Shown: positions 22,946 to 34,691, numbered from the stretch's first letter. The stretch: 64,000 bases of DNA from Eutypa lata (GCA_022661535.1 JAKULF010000004.1:1922001-1986000), one strand, 5' to 3'. The notes: generated by a model from the sequence alone, not told the origin. Made by a program: numbers and translations.

Positions 22946-23814
22946 ATGGTGAGTTCTATTCTCCAATTCTACGCCTTCGGGCAGCAGCACTACCACCACT
23001 AGGAAGTCCGACCAGCTAACCATTTGCTTCCCCCCAAAAACAGGCGCGAAACTCCGAAAAAGCGCAGTCGATGCTGTTCCGGTTCCGGGAGGCGCAGGCG
23101 GCGGACCTGGGGATCATCGACGCGGGGCGGTCGCGGCGGCCGAAGATGATCACGGAGGTGGACGGGATCCCGGCGTGCGAGAAGTGGCGGGGCCAGACGC
23201 TCAAGGAGATCAGCCGCAAGGTGTCCAAGATCCAGGACCCGGCCCTCAGCGACTACCAGGTGCGGGACCTCAACGACGAGATCAACAAGCTCATGCGCGA
23301 GAAGCACATGTGGGAGGTGCAGATCCGGAACCTCGGCGGGCCCAACTACATGCGCGGCGGCGGCTCCAAGGTCTACGACGAGTCGGGGCGGGAGATCCCC
23401 GGCGGCGGGAAGGGGTATCGGTACTTCGGGCGCGCGCGGGAGCTGCCCGGCGTCAAGGAGCTGTTCGAGGCCGCCAGGCAGCTGAACCAGAAGGGCGCTG
23501 CTGCCGACGAGAAACCCCTCGAGTCCCGAGACGACCTGCGCAAGGCCGTCGATGCCAAGTACTACGGCTACGCGCCCGACGAGGAAGACGAGGCCCTGCT
23601 GCAGTACGAGGCCGAGAAGGAGCAGGAGGCCTTCGAGGCGCTGTTGCGCAAGCAGGGAAAGGGGGCGACGGCACAGCAACAGCAGCCGCCTGAGGGCTGG
23701 GAGGCTTTGCCCGGCGATGCGGGTGATGGCCGGGGCTGGGAGTTGCCGACGCTCGAAGAAGTCCAGCAGGAGCTGCTGGAAAGGCGGAGGCGGAAACTGC
23801 TCGACCAGATTTAA
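22946..23814 (+). CDS. ISY1: Pre-mRNA-splicing factor ISY1
   Basis: The first coding exon is only the ATG (22946-22948). A 95-nt intron (GTGAGT...ACAG, 22949-23043) follows, then exon 2 at 23044-23814; the protein is 257 aa. The N-terminus MARNSEKAQSMLFRFREAQA and the following ADLGIIDAGRSRRPK, YQVRDLNDEINKLMREKHMW and RNLGGPNY are hallmark ISY1 sequences. The C-terminal half is Glu/Arg-rich and partly coiled-coil (EALLQYEAEKEQEAFEALLR). ISY1 is a component of the Prp19-associated complex in the activated spliceosome and affects the first catalytic step and fidelity. The exon is very GC-rich, with nearly every third position G or C, which produces long meaningless frames on the other strand. 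Confidence 0.96.
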
Positions 23815-24891
23815 ATTCGCTGGTTGGTCGTGCTGTCCCGCCTGCCCATTTCGATTCGAAACTATGCATATGCTCTGGATAGATGGAAGGAGGAAGCCAT
23901 TCCATGCGGGATGTGTCTATCCGTCTGACTACTAACTGGGTCTGCGAGCATGGATGATGGATATACCAGTTGGCGAAACCCGAATAAGCGACCGGTACCT
24001 TGCAGAGCTTCGCCCTTCCTAGAAGCTAGCAGTTGAAGCCTATATCGTCGGACCTACCGGACTTAGGAGGATACAATTAAGGTACATCTAATGGTGCTAA
24101 GTCGGTCTGTGGATGATGTTCAGAGAGATCATATGCTCGCAAAGATATACAGGGCAATATGGTCACTCCTGTGTCAAGCCACTCAACATGGCCACGCTGA
24201 GTTCATTGTCTTAGTCGAGCAGCTAACCAGCTGCATATTCACCACTCACCACACGAGGAAGAAATTTGGAGGCTGAATACGGAGAACCGCATTGAGAGCA
24301 TGGTCAGAAAACAGTCTAAGGCAGCGTTTGCTCATACTCGATTCCTCAAACCATCTTATGTAGCAGCGGTGTCACAGCGCTATGAAGGAGCCTTAGTAAG
24401 GCATGGGAGTTCATGGGGGCATTCAAGGGATGAGGCGTTCTACGGATGGGTCACATGTTTGTTTATGAGGCATAGGGCGGCGTTCAGGAACTCAATTCAT
24501 ATCATAAACCAAAGAGCTAGCGGGCAAAGCTCCATCTCACTCGGTCTGGCATTGCCCTTTCGAGTCAATATATGTGTGTGTACAATCTGCAAAAACTAAT
24601 AATATCCGCAACCGATAATGTCGTAACGTGCTGTGCTGTGCTGTGCTGTGCTGTGCTATGTATGTCTCGTAACCAATGAAAATTTTCAACCCAAATCAAC
24701 CAAGCAGCCAAGTAGTAATCTCAAATATCCCCAAAATCGCATCCAATAAATATAGATATAGACATATATATAGTTCGGGCCCAAAACAACCATTCATATA
24801 GCAATAACGTGCCCAGCGAACCAAGAAAATCGTAGATCGAAGGGGGTAAGGAAAATCACTTCCACTTGCATTTTCAACAAAATCAACAAAA
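23815..24891. other. Convergent spacer between ISY1 and phosphoesterase genes
   Basis: 1.1 kb with the 3' ends of two genes. It is AT-rich toward 24600-24850 and holds a CTGTG microsatellite at 24631-24655. No credible coding frame. Confidence 0.6.
24631..24655 (+). repeat. (CTGTG)5 microsatellite
   Basis: Five perfect tandem copies of CTGTG followed by one CTATG variant, in the convergent 3' spacer. Confidence 0.95.
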
Positions 24892-26977
24892 TCAGCACTC
24901 GCCCGCCCAATGATCCTTAACCCAGCCAGCCAGCAGCTCTGTGAAGGACCCATCGACGTAGGCCTGGATGTCCTCGTCGTTGTAGTCGCCGCCGCTGAAC
25001 TTGAGCGCCGGTATGATCCAGGGACGCACGTAATCGTTGAAGACGAGGTCGACGCGCTCCGGCTCCCCCTCCGCCGGGAATGCGATCTCGGCTTGGATGC
25101 AGTTCGGGACGTTATAGAACCGGATCGGCGAGTGTACGGCGTCGTCGCCGTCGTCGCCTAGGTCGTCCTTCGTCGTGTAGCCGTTGACTAGGGGCGGTTC
25201 CTCCTCTCCATTGCTGTTCCCGCTACTGCTGCCGCTCAGGGGCTTCTGGGCATCGCCGGCGATTACGGCAGGGGCTATGGGGGAGTCGGACGACGAAGAA
25301 GTAGACGAAATAGTATCTGTATCAGGCTGGTTGTGTGGGGCCATCATCTCCGGGATGGCAAGGTATCGCAGATCCGGCATCTCGAGCTGCTGTTGTTCCT
25401 GCCCCTGTCCCTCGACGTTTACATCCCTCTGTTGCCACACGGGACCGCCCTTATTGAGGAGCTGAATGACCTTGCTAGCAACGGGATACGACACGTCGGG
25501 GACGTACGCGAAGCCGCTGGTGAAGGGACTAACCAGGAAAGCCGAGTCGCGTGTGAAGGGGCCCTCGAAGACGTCGAAGCGGATGGCGCCCGTGTTGAGG
25601 ATAGCCAGGCGCGGGACGTCGCGGCGCGCCTCGTTGACTACGATCGAGGGCAGCACCTGCTCCTCCAGCCACGTGAACACGCTCGCGTTGCCCGGGTACT
25701 CGGCCCGCGTCATCCAGAGGTCCTGGGGCGCGCAGCCGAACCGGTGGTCGAGGCCGAGTGCGCGCCGGCCCTCGGCGATCGCCGCCGTCACGTTGCGCCC
25801 GTGCTCTGTCGCGAAGGCCGTCGCGTTCGCGAGGCCCGTGTGGTATTGCAGGTTGAACAGGTTGTTGTCGATGTAGCGGCGCTTGAAGGACGGCGAGCCG
25901 CCCGGCTTCCTCTTGATGTTACTGCTGCTGCTGCTACCACTACTATCGATAACGGCAAGCTCTCCTCCATCACTGCCATCGGCATCCGGACTCTTCTTCT
26001 GCACGCCGTCGATCGACATCCACCCGATGGTTTCCATGTACCGACCGCTCGCGATGGCGAATGCCTTGTCGTCGAACCTGCGGGCGTCGCGCACGTGGAC
26101 GTGGCCCCCGAAGAAGGCGATTGGGGTGTACCAGTTCTCGTCGCGGATGGCCTGGAAGACGAGCTCGAACTCGCGCATGCGCAGGCCGACGTGGCCGTTG
26201 ACGACGAAGAGGTCGGGCTTCTCGCGGATGGCCTGCTGGAACCAGTCCTCCTTGATGGCGTCGGCGACGGGCGTCACGGCGCTGTTGTTGGCGCCGCGCT
26301 CGAAGTCGAACAGGAACCCGAACGCGACGACCGTGTAGCCCAGGTTCTTGGTCCGGAGCTTGGCGTACCGCTGCGCCTGCGGGATCCGGTTCCCCGTCTC
26401 CGGCTCCACGTAGTCCAGGTTCGACGCCAGGTACCGGCCCTTGAAGTCCGGCACCGTGACCTCGTGCTCCCGCGCCACCGACTCCGCCTTGTACAGCTCG
26501 TGGTTGCCCGTGCAGAGCAGGTCGATCGACTGCTCCCTCAGGATCGCCGAGGTGTACTTGCCCTTGGGGTCCGAGGCGTCGTAGAGCCCGTTGCCTTCTA
26601 TCCGGTCGCCGCTGTCGATGACGAGCAGGTCGACGCCTTTCTCGTCGGCCTTCTTTCGCATGTGGTGGGTGAAGGAGATGTAGTCGCCCCAATCGGCGGA
26701 GTATTGTGCTCTGTACATTGCTAAAAGTTAACTCTGATGTATTGTATTGTATTGTTCGTATAAGCCCGAAGGATGGATGGGGATGACGTGACGACTTAGC
26801 AACTTACTCTTGCAGATGACCCCCATGCCAGCCGTGGGTGTCTGTCGTGTGTATGAAGTTAATCTGCCCCCATTCTAGGTCTCGCATCGGAGCAGCCACC
26901 GGCTCCGGAGCTTCAGGCTGGGCTGCTCTTGCGAGCGTCGCAAGGGACGCCGCGAGGAAAGGGGTCTTCGTAAGCAT
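24892..26977 (-). CDS. Secreted calcineurin-like phosphoesterase, 5'-nucleotidase superfamily
   Basis: Two exons, 26977-26808 and 26710-24892, with a 97-nt intron (donor GTAAGT; acceptor at TACAG, which restores the frame as [14 protein letters not shown]), giving 662 aa. A signal peptide ([20 protein letters not shown]) starts the protein. Dimetal-phosphatase motifs are in order: D46-T-H48 ([10 protein letters not shown]), GDRIEGN near 91-97, GNHE near 125-128, VVNGHVG, and GGHVHVRD. The C-terminal part matches the nucleotidase C-domain arrangement but carries Ser/Asp-rich low-complexity insertions (about residues 310-325 and 520-565). The substrate cannot be fixed from sequence; nucleotides or similar phosphoesters outside the cell or in the secretory pathway are likely for the family. 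The gene is GC-rich, and a 463-codon open frame on the opposite strand is a by-product of that. Confidence 0.9.
26739..26755 (+). repeat. (GTATT)3 tandem repeat inside the phosphoesterase intron
   Basis: Three copies of the pentamer plus a partial one, located between branch region and acceptor of the minus-strand gene's only intron. Confidence 0.85.
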
Positions 26978-27430
26978 CGTTATGCTCTCGTATCTCAATG
27001 CGATTTCATCAATGTAAGAGGGACTACACCATCAAAATGCCACGAAAGGGTACAATGGAGTATTAGTTAGGCATCCATCAAGTCAAAGGGGAGGTTTGAA
27101 ACAAGACAGAACGCAATGATTAATACTCAGACCCAGACCTCCCTGACCTATAGCTTGGGCGATTGGTTACCTAGGGCTTAGGGGAGTGCTAGCTGGCTAG
27201 CGCGGCACGTACCTGCGTCATCAGGGTCATCAAGGTCGTGTCACATGCCGGCAGATAAGCGATAAGGAACGGCTGCCAACGAATAAAAGGTGGGTCTCCA
27301 TACAGCTAACAGCAGGCCCGCTTCATTTTCCATCCCCAGCAAAGCTTGCGTGTGATATGAGGAGTTAAGGGTAAGTAAAGTACCTTAGCTTAGGTAGGGA
27401 AATAGTTATTCAAACACTATATCGGGCTAC
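26978..27430. other. Divergent promoter region between phosphoesterase and amidotransferase genes
   Basis: About 450 bp separating two outward-facing genes. It contains TAGGTAGGG near 27392 and GATAAGCGATAAGG at 27255-27268. No coding frame. Confidence 0.5.
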
Positions 27431-29078
27431 ATGTCTACCCATGTTAGACATTGCCATATCAGGACCTTCCAAAGGGTGGGTTCCTCCCAATGGAGGCGAG
27501 GTATTGCTCAATGTCGTCCTCTTCGTCAACTAAATTTTGAGAAATCGGGGTCAGCGAGTAGTAGCAAGCGTGATTGTAGGTAACAACCACAGCCACCCCT
27601 CTTATAATACACCCCAAGTCAGGCGCTTACTCTAAATAGCCTCAGACGAAATTGCTCAAGCATTCCCTTCGAGTCGATTAGCAGTGAAGGATAATATATC
27701 AGCAAAAGGTTTCCCGACAACATGCGCATCGAACATATTGGCGGGGACCGAAATCCCATTCGAGGCGACCATCGTTACGCAGCTGAAGAAACAGGGTATT
27801 CACGTCACGGAGAAAGCCGGGATGGACGAGTTTGGCATGGGTACACACTCGACAACATCCGCATGGGGCCCGGTCCATAACGCAGCTCCTTTACAGGATT
27901 ACTCGGCCGGCGGAAGTTCGGGAGGGAGCGCTGTAGCCGTAGCCGAGGGAAAGGCCGACCTAGCGCTCGGAACTGACACGGGGGGCTCAGTCCGGATGCC
28001 CGCCGCATACACGGGCATTGTCGGTTTCAAGCCATCATACGGCATGTTATCCCGCTGGGGCGTTGTACCGTATGCGAATTCACTGGATACCGTCGGTCTA
28101 CTTGCCAGGACCGTAGGTCCCATTAGAAAGGCCATCATCGACGAAAGGCTCTACTCGGAGCACGATTCAAACGATCCAACTTCGCTCCCACCTTCAGTAC
28201 GCGAGAGGTGCAATTCCCAGAGGCAGTGTTACACGTCTACGGAACGACCTTCTCTTCGAGGACTAACATTCGGTATCCCAATCGAGTATAACATCGAAGA
28301 ACTAGACGGACGAATACGACAAGGGTGGGCACAAGCTGCACAGAAAATCAGGCATCTAGGAGGACGGGTAGTCCCTATTTCCCTGCCATCTACGAAAAAT
28401 GCTCTATCTGCATACTACGTCATCGCGCCGGCAGAAGCATCCTCCAACCTGGCCAAGTATGACGGCATCCGGTACGGACGGCGGGATAAAGAGGGCACAA
28501 GCGACGCACTAGACGGGATTCTGTATGCGAAGACGAGGGGCGACGGCTTCGGAAGCGAGGTCAAGCATCGCATACTGCTAGGCTCGTATACGCTAAGCTC
28601 CGAAGCCATGGACAACTACTTCATCCAAGCCCAGAAGGTCCGCCAGCTAGTCAGGCGGGACTTCGACCGAATCTTCAAGCTGTCGAACCCGCTACACGAC
28701 GAAGAAGCCTTCGACCTCAGCGAGATGGACGAGGCCGTGGAGCTGGAAAACAAACTAGGCCCCGTCCAGGTCGACTTCCTCCTCTGTCCCACCGCGCCCA
28801 CGCCGCCCCCGCTGCTCGAGGATGTCATGAAGCAGACGCCGCTCGACTCCTACATGAACGATGTTTTCACGGTCCCTGCGAGTCTGGCTGGCCTCCCTGC
28901 CATTAGCATGCCCATGGACATCCCTTCAGATCCAGCCAAGGCGGAAGAAAAGCTTCTTGACTTCGGGGGTCTGCAGTTGATCGGGCAGTACTGGGATGAT
29001 GCGCGGTTGCTTGCCGTAGCTGAAGAGCTGTCTCCTCACATCTCCCGGCGGACGCAATGCGCACTGCAAAATCTTTGA
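27431..29078 (+). CDS. HER2: Glutamyl-tRNA(Gln) amidotransferase subunit A, mitochondrial (GatA/Her2)
   Basis: The main exon, 27640-29078, is solid. It reads RLAVKDNISAKGFPTTCASN, then AGGSSGGSAVAVAEG and GTDTGGSVRMPAA, giving the amidase-signature Lys-Ser-Ser triad (Lys59, the cis-Ser in GGSSGGS, nucleophile Ser159 in the numbering below). It continues with the GatA-type FKPSYGMLSRWGVVPYANSL and, near the end, VPASLAGLPAISMPMD. The exon has no ATG before VKDN, so a 5' exon is needed. The best candidate begins at 27431 (MSTHVRHCHIRTFQRVGSSQ, Arg-rich and poor in acids, like a mitochondrial presequence) and is spliced at 27558-27639; this gives 521 aa. A donor at 27501 is an alternative. The enzyme amidates Glu-tRNA(Gln) in mitochondria together with the other GatCAB/GatFAB subunits. 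Confidence 0.88.
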
Positions 29079-29353
29079 TGCCCACCGGAGGAATAAAATG
29101 CCCCCAGATGTAGATAAAGTGACGCGTTCTGAGGTTACGAATTGTCTGTATATAATTGTAAATTAGCGCAGTTAAATAACTGAATGGTCAGTCGTCATTG
29201 ACCTGTCGCAAGTGTCATACTGTACACGTTCCTTTCCCCTCCTAGTGACTTGAATATGCGTTTTGGGTAGAAACACCACAAATTCTGTAAGGACGTAGCG
29301 ACGCATATTTCGTAATCCGAACGCTGAGCAAGTTCATCGATGAAATTAGTCAT

Positions 29354-30244
29354 CTAGCGATCGTCCCGCTGGCTTGTTTCATCGCCCCGATCAACATCCA
29401 TGCCATCTCCTTCTGAAGTCCGCGACCGACTCCCATGATCCCGGTCTCGATCCCTCTCAGACGAATACGCCCTCCCACTCTCGTCTGAATCGGACCTCCT
29501 CCGCTGACTTCTCTCATCCTCGTCCCTCCCTTGGTCATCCAGCACTTCCACATCATCATCGTCGTCGCCATCATCCCGCCCATCGCCATTCACAGCTTCC
29601 TCCCCCTCCCCGTCCTCCTCCTCCTCTTCAAGTAAATCCTCAATATCACCCAACGGACTAACCCTTGGCTCCAAGAGATCCAAATCCTCCAAAATCTCCC
29701 TCTTCGGCATCTGCCAGAGACTCGTAGCACAGACGCGCTCCTTCGTGAGCAGCTCATCGACGAACTGGTCGACGAACGTCAGACTCGTGCCCGCGCGTGC
29801 CTTCCGCCGCAACTTCCGCCGATCCTCCAGGAACGGCTCCAGGATCGCATAGACGTGCTCGGCGCGGCGCGTGAGCCGCACGTAGAACGCCGCCAGCACG
29901 CGCAGGTACTTGAACCTCTCGCCCCCGAAGGCGAGGTACTCCTGCAGGACGGCGTCGTCGGGCGCCAGCTGCAGCAGCTTGAAGGCCAGACACAGGAACG
30001 GGGACGGCTTCTGCGTCGAGCCGTACGTGCCCCCGATGAAGGACACGTGCTCCACGACGCGGTCCACCACGTCCGCTTCGTTCAGCCCGAAGCACTGCTC
30101 CTTGTAGAAGTAGCTGTCCACGATCCGCTCCCGCACCGCTTTCTCCATGATCGTGGCTGGGTTGAGCCCGTTCGGCGCGAGCGAGCCGCTCGAGCCGCGC
30201 TCGTCGAGGAAGCGCCGCTCGTCGGCGCGGTGGGACGTCGTCAT
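29354..30244 (-). CDS. PRP38: Pre-mRNA-splicing factor PRP38
   Basis: A single exon of 296 aa. The PRP38 domain spans roughly residues 25-190: NGLNPATIMEKAVRERIVDS, YFYKEQCFGLNE, VDRVVEHVSFIGGTYGSTQK, PSPFLCLAFKLLQLAP, YLAFGGERFKYLRVLAAFYV. After it come an acidic segment (LLEEEEEDGEGEE, DDGDDDDDVEVLDD) and an Arg/Ser/Asp-rich tail (RDRDRDHGSRSR), as in non-yeast PRP38 homologues. PRP38 is a tri-snRNP/B-complex protein required for spliceosome activation and release of U4. The stop lies only 275 bp from the stop of the convergent amidotransferase gene. The N-terminal half is GC-rich while the tail and spacer are not. Confidence 0.96.
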   Translation of the reverse strand: MTTSHRADERRFLDERGSSGSLAPNGLNPATIMEKAVRERIVDSYFYKEQCFGLNEADVVDRVVEHVSFIGGTYGSTQKPSPFLCLAFKLLQLAPDDAVLQEYLAFGGERFKYLRVLAAFYVRLTRRAEHVYAILEPFLEDRRKLRRKARAGTSLTFVDQFVDELLTKERVCATSLWQMPKREILEDLDLLEPRVSPLGDIEDLLEEEEEDGEGEEAVNGDGRDDGDDDDDVEVLDDQGRDEDERSQRRRSDSDESGRAYSSERDRDRDHGSRSRTSEGDGMDVDRGDETSQRDDR

Positions 30245-33200
30245 TTCCTCGGTGTAGTTGTGCGGTGGTGGTGGCTGGCTTATGTGGATCTTTGATTGTT
30301 ACGCGCAGGATAAGGGATGTTTCGTCTCCGGCGTGGTGTACCGGTATTCTTCGAGGTACAGGTGGGAGTTTTACGTTGTGAATGGGTTTCGGTGGTGGTG
30401 GGTGCGATGGCGTTGGGTGGATCGCGAAATTTCCCAGGAGCTTGCCAAATGTTGGCATATCGATAAGAGCTCCTTACACCTAGCAGACCTAAGCACTGCA
30501 TGTACATAAGTGAGCTCTTACAACCAATACGTTCATTTTGAATGGAAAACCTGCATAATTTAAACACTGGTTAAACTATTGAATTCTATTTGTGGTTTTA
30601 CGTGTATTTGAAACAATATTTGTCCGGATTCCATATGAGGTTTCTTTAGTTACTTACGGGATGTTCGCAACGCAACGCCGTTCACAAAAACCTCCGAACC
30701 CGGTACTTAGCTCTAGCCCCCGGATAGGTCCGGCGCGATCAGCCAACAACCACTCTATTTTAAATAAGAACTTTCACAAGCTACTTATATCCGTAGCACA
30801 GCAATTATACATGGGGTTATTCTTAGTACTAGTTATGACCTCTAATTTAAGTTTGACAATAGAAGGTATGGATAGGCCCTATTGGGTAAGGACAGCGTGG
30901 GGAAGTCGTCTGTCTAAATGCAATTGGGCTACCCCTTTCTCTGGCAGGTTTCAATGCTGGATCCTCGACGTTGACCTACCAGGCCCTTTTATCCCGCGCA
31001 AATTTGGCGGTTGAGGACGCCAAAGTTTCCCAACCGGCAAATGCCAGCTACTATTCGTCACTGTTTTAACACAGCTGAAGGAAGAAATTGGGCCGCTCTA
31101 TGCCATATCCCTCGGCATTCTCCTCCAGTCAAGGGGTGACGTTACCATGTAGCGCGGACCAAAAGAAGACGGCCATGACACGCCAGTTTCTATCGGATGT
31201 GTACTATAATGCGCTTTATTGCTTGCTGCTCGACACTCCGCCAGACACCAGCAATGAACATATAGCATCAATCGAGATCTTATTACCTAGAATCTTTATG
31301 AATGCTCGTACTCCAACACAACTAGCTGGTGCTGTCGTCATAACGACCCCCATAGGCAATAACCACAGCACAATCTCACGCAGGAGATACTGAAGGCAAT
31401 AACACGGGTGACAAGTCATCATTTTTGTTTGACAAGTACCGGACTACTTTCTTGCTCCGGTACTGGAGTCTATCTATGCAAATACGGTAGAGAGTATGTA
31501 AGTTTATTGTCAACTTAATGAAGGACGTTTCGGCTCTAGAGGCTCCTCCCGAGTGCCCAAGCAGGTATGTAAGATGATACCTACAGCAAGTCCTCTTCAC
31601 TGCTTGTTTACGGTCTCTTAACGGAAGGGGGGAAAGGGGTAACAATTTCCATTATCCCATTTTTGCAAAAGGTTTAGCGTCATCTCATTCCTCGATATCT
31701 ATAAATTTAGTATCGCTGCCCTTGAGCCGACCCTCCCTTGCTTTGTGCATTACAGCATTGGGGCCACCCCAGTCAGATCTATCATCACCGGGGTCTTTTG
31801 TACGATGGCAACTATCGGCCGAGTTGACCTAATGGCGTCTAGTGAATAGCACCTAACCCCACTCAAGAGGCAGACATGGTGCAGATGAGAACTAGATTGT
31901 GCTGATCATGATCCTATTAGTCCATACGGGATAAATATTTACTAATTTGGTTCAGGTCCTAAATGACTACAATGTGACTATTGTCAACGGATTGCATAAC
32001 AATCTATCCCCATGGTCAATATTAGCATGAACTATTCGTTGCCATACGATGCTCACTTTCGTATAGCAGAGGGGAGGAACCACAGGAATCACTTGATCTC
32101 TACTACAATTGTTACAAAGCCTGGTGAAAGAAAATATCAAGTTCACTGCTCCTCAGATCTAGCCTGGCACGATGATTAATGCTTTAGTATATTTAAACCA
32201 GGTGGTGAGGATAGCGGGAAAGTTGTTGCTGTGTATATAATACGGAGCATATATCAGCCAGCTCACAAACAATTCAGCATTATATAGGACGCAATCACTC
32301 TTAAAGCGGAGGGAAAATTCCTCCTTATTTTATAGTTTGCAAAATGCTCATAAATGGCCTATTTTACAACTCTATAGCAGGAGTTAATTATGATAACAAC
32401 CTCGAGGTTGCATCGCTTCGTTTTCAATATTGCAACCATACTATTAAGAACAACTGCTCCGAAGCATACTTGTAATGTTATAATATATTAATGAACAGTA
32501 GTAATAGCAACTGATCCAATACCTCCATTCGTTATTTGTCACCGAAACTGTTAATGTAACTAGAGCATTGCATTCTAGTAGTATCAAATATGCACATGAG
32601 CACGTGAGCACATAGATGGTGTCTTGAATATATAGCTCAATAATCGAAGAACTAAGATTTATCCGATAACCGGCATCAAACCCAATCCTGCGAGTAGGTT
32701 TGCTCGCCAGGTTTCGAGAGTAAAAAAAATCATGTAGGTATTTTCCCCTCTCGGTCTTGGGTACGGCTTGAGATAAATGTCCCGAGAGCCTGGACTTCGG
32801 TTGCCCACGGGCCTAATATGTATGTAATACACGAGCTGCTAGTATGCATTAGCAAGGCGGAATCGCCAAGAAGGGACCCTGTTGGGGCTCTGTCCTTCGA
32901 AAGCTCCAGACGGCCCGAAGGAATAGCTCCAATGTTTCCGGAGATCTTAAATTAACTAAAGCATGACTTCTTTCGTTTTCGTATAATACTAGCTTCACCA
33001 TATGTTCAATATCTGTTTCTGGAATTTTTGCTCCGTCAAATATTCCCCATCGCCGGTGTACGAAAAATCGATAGCTATATTATAGCAAATAGCTGGAGGG
33101 TCGAATCCTCACTCCGATAATGGATCACCTTCCTAGCAAGTTGATAATTTGGTTGGGTAGTAGACCAGTATCAGTACTAGGTAGATAGATATATGACACT

Positions 33201-34194
33201 GAGGACAAGCTTATTAACCATCAAGATCGAAGTGGCAAAGTGGTATTATCTTGACAGTCGTGATTCAGACTAGCAAATGTAAGCTGGCTGGCTATGGTGA
33301 ACTTGGGTGGACATGACTTTTGAGTCGTTACTGGATATTAAACTATTCAACTCCGAGTAATTCTTGTTTGCAATTTATTCTTTCTTCTTAGTCCATCTTC
33401 CCTCTTCTCCACATCAATACGGATGAAATGATTTAGTAGATTTTACTTGTGACATCTCAAAAAGAACAGTCTCCATGGCTTGCTAATTCGAGGTGTATGG
33501 CCCGCATTAACAAGGCAACGGGCTCGTATTCTATTAATGGTTACCAACTCGCATGAATTGATTTTACACGCACTGGTTTTTTCCCGCCAAGCACGATCGA
33601 GAACGCCCTCCTGGGCTTAACTGTGCTCCCTTTCCACTGCAAATTGTTACGTAACTATTCGATGAACATACAAGCTGAGCTTACACAACTTTCGACTTGT
33701 TTGCTCATGTATGATTGTGTTTTCTTGAGTGGAAAGGTACCCTACATGTATTTCCCTCCGCAAAAATGGCATGTGATACCGAAGGTACCGCAGAGGGACG
33801 GATGGATTGAGCTACATCAATATCAAACAACAAGGGAGATCGAGAAGTAACTCAAGCTCGAGTTGTCTCACCCTCGTAAGAAGGACGAAGAATTGTCTAG
33901 ACCACGGGTGAGATTACAAGGCAGACGTATCAAGTGAACCGATGTTCCTCACGATTGCTGCCGAGATTGACTAATGCCAAGCAGCACAAGCAACACAAGC
34001 AACGGAGGATCGTACCGATTCGAGAGCCGAGATGCCACAGGGGCGGGTAGGTAATACTACGTAACGTAGTAATGGGTAGTATAGGGATCGAGGCCAAGAC
34101 CAACACCTCAGCTATGATAGGCCATAGGAGTGCCCCGTCACGTCTAGCAGGGATAGACCTGTCAGACCTTGCAGCATGCCCCCCACCCAACATC
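30245..34194. other. Gene-free spacer upstream of PRP38 and of the siderophore transporter
   Basis: About 4 kb. The first 400 bp should include the PRP38 promoter. 31.7-33.6 kb is AT-rich, full of stops in all frames, and shows no family motif. The longest frame (plus, 30592-31014) has no support. It looks like old degraded sequence, but I cannot identify a parent element. Confidence 0.55.
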
Positions 34195-34213
34195 TTATCT
34201 GATCATCTGATAA
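34195..34213. promoter_or_regulatory. Paired opposed ATCWGATAA sites (SREA-type GATA iron-repressor consensus)
   Basis: The sequence TTATCTGATCATCTGATAA contains ATCTGATAA on the plus strand (34205-34213) and ATCAGATAA on the minus strand (34195-34203), separated by one base. ATCWGATAA is the published recognition sequence of the Aspergillus/Neurospora SREA/SRE family, which represses siderophore genes when iron is sufficient. The pair lies 479 bp upstream of the ATG of the siderophore-type transporter. Confidence 0.75.
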
Positions 34214-34573
34214 AATCTTTTTCTCGAGCCTGTCGCGAACGTCCGCAACAGAAGAAATGAGTTGGAAGGTGTCAATAGACCCGCTCCGCTTCCCGGCCTT
34301 ACTTCTCTCTAGGTGTTTAGTCTGAGAAATATCCTAGGCGAGGTTGGCTCTTGGCACTGCTTTTAACCCGCGTGGCTACCCGCTACTCTAACCGACCTCG
34401 CGAAGCCTGGGAACCCGCCAGCCAGCTAGGTTTCATTCACATTTTTTCTCTTCGGCCGTGGGCTAGAATGCGGTTCTAAACCCCGGATATAGGCAAGGTG
34501 GAAATGCTTATACCTAGATCCTACCAAGTATATGTAATATATAATATGTATGTTGACTGCGCTGATCGCCGCT

Positions 34574-34580
34574 TATAATA
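34574..34580 (+). promoter_or_regulatory. Possible TATA box of the siderophore-type transporter
   Basis: TATAATA (in GCTTATAATAAACGG), 118 bp upstream of the ATG of the transporter. Position and sequence fit a TATA element; no other evidence. Confidence 0.4.
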
Positions 34581-34691
34581 AACGGGTTCTCTCTTCCTCT
34601 GGCTATCACCCAGTGCGTATGTGTGTGTACTAGGATCACTCGTCTTCACGTGCGTACGTTTTAGTGCGAAATCTCACGTCCACAATCTACT

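Noticed and set aside
25333..26724. 463-codon open frame on the plus strand opposite the phosphoesterase
   Set aside because: It mirrors a GC-saturated coding exon; its composition (Val/Arg/Asp/Leu-rich, no domain) is the usual antisense artefact.
27459..27529. Minus-strand terminal-exon-like sequence ending DEEDDIEQYLASIGRNPPFGRS with a good upstream acceptor and branch site
   Set aside because: Any donor upstream lies antisense to conserved amidotransferase coding sequence, and the only good one (27630) gives an in-frame stop; kept as a remark only.
30592..31014. 140-codon plus-strand frame upstream of the transporter spacer
   Set aside because: Random-looking composition at local GC level and no conserved motif.
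33085..33125. GGGTCGAATCCTC, resembling a tRNA T-arm
   Set aside because: No five-base T stem, no D-arm or anticodon arm upstream and no matching acceptor stem.
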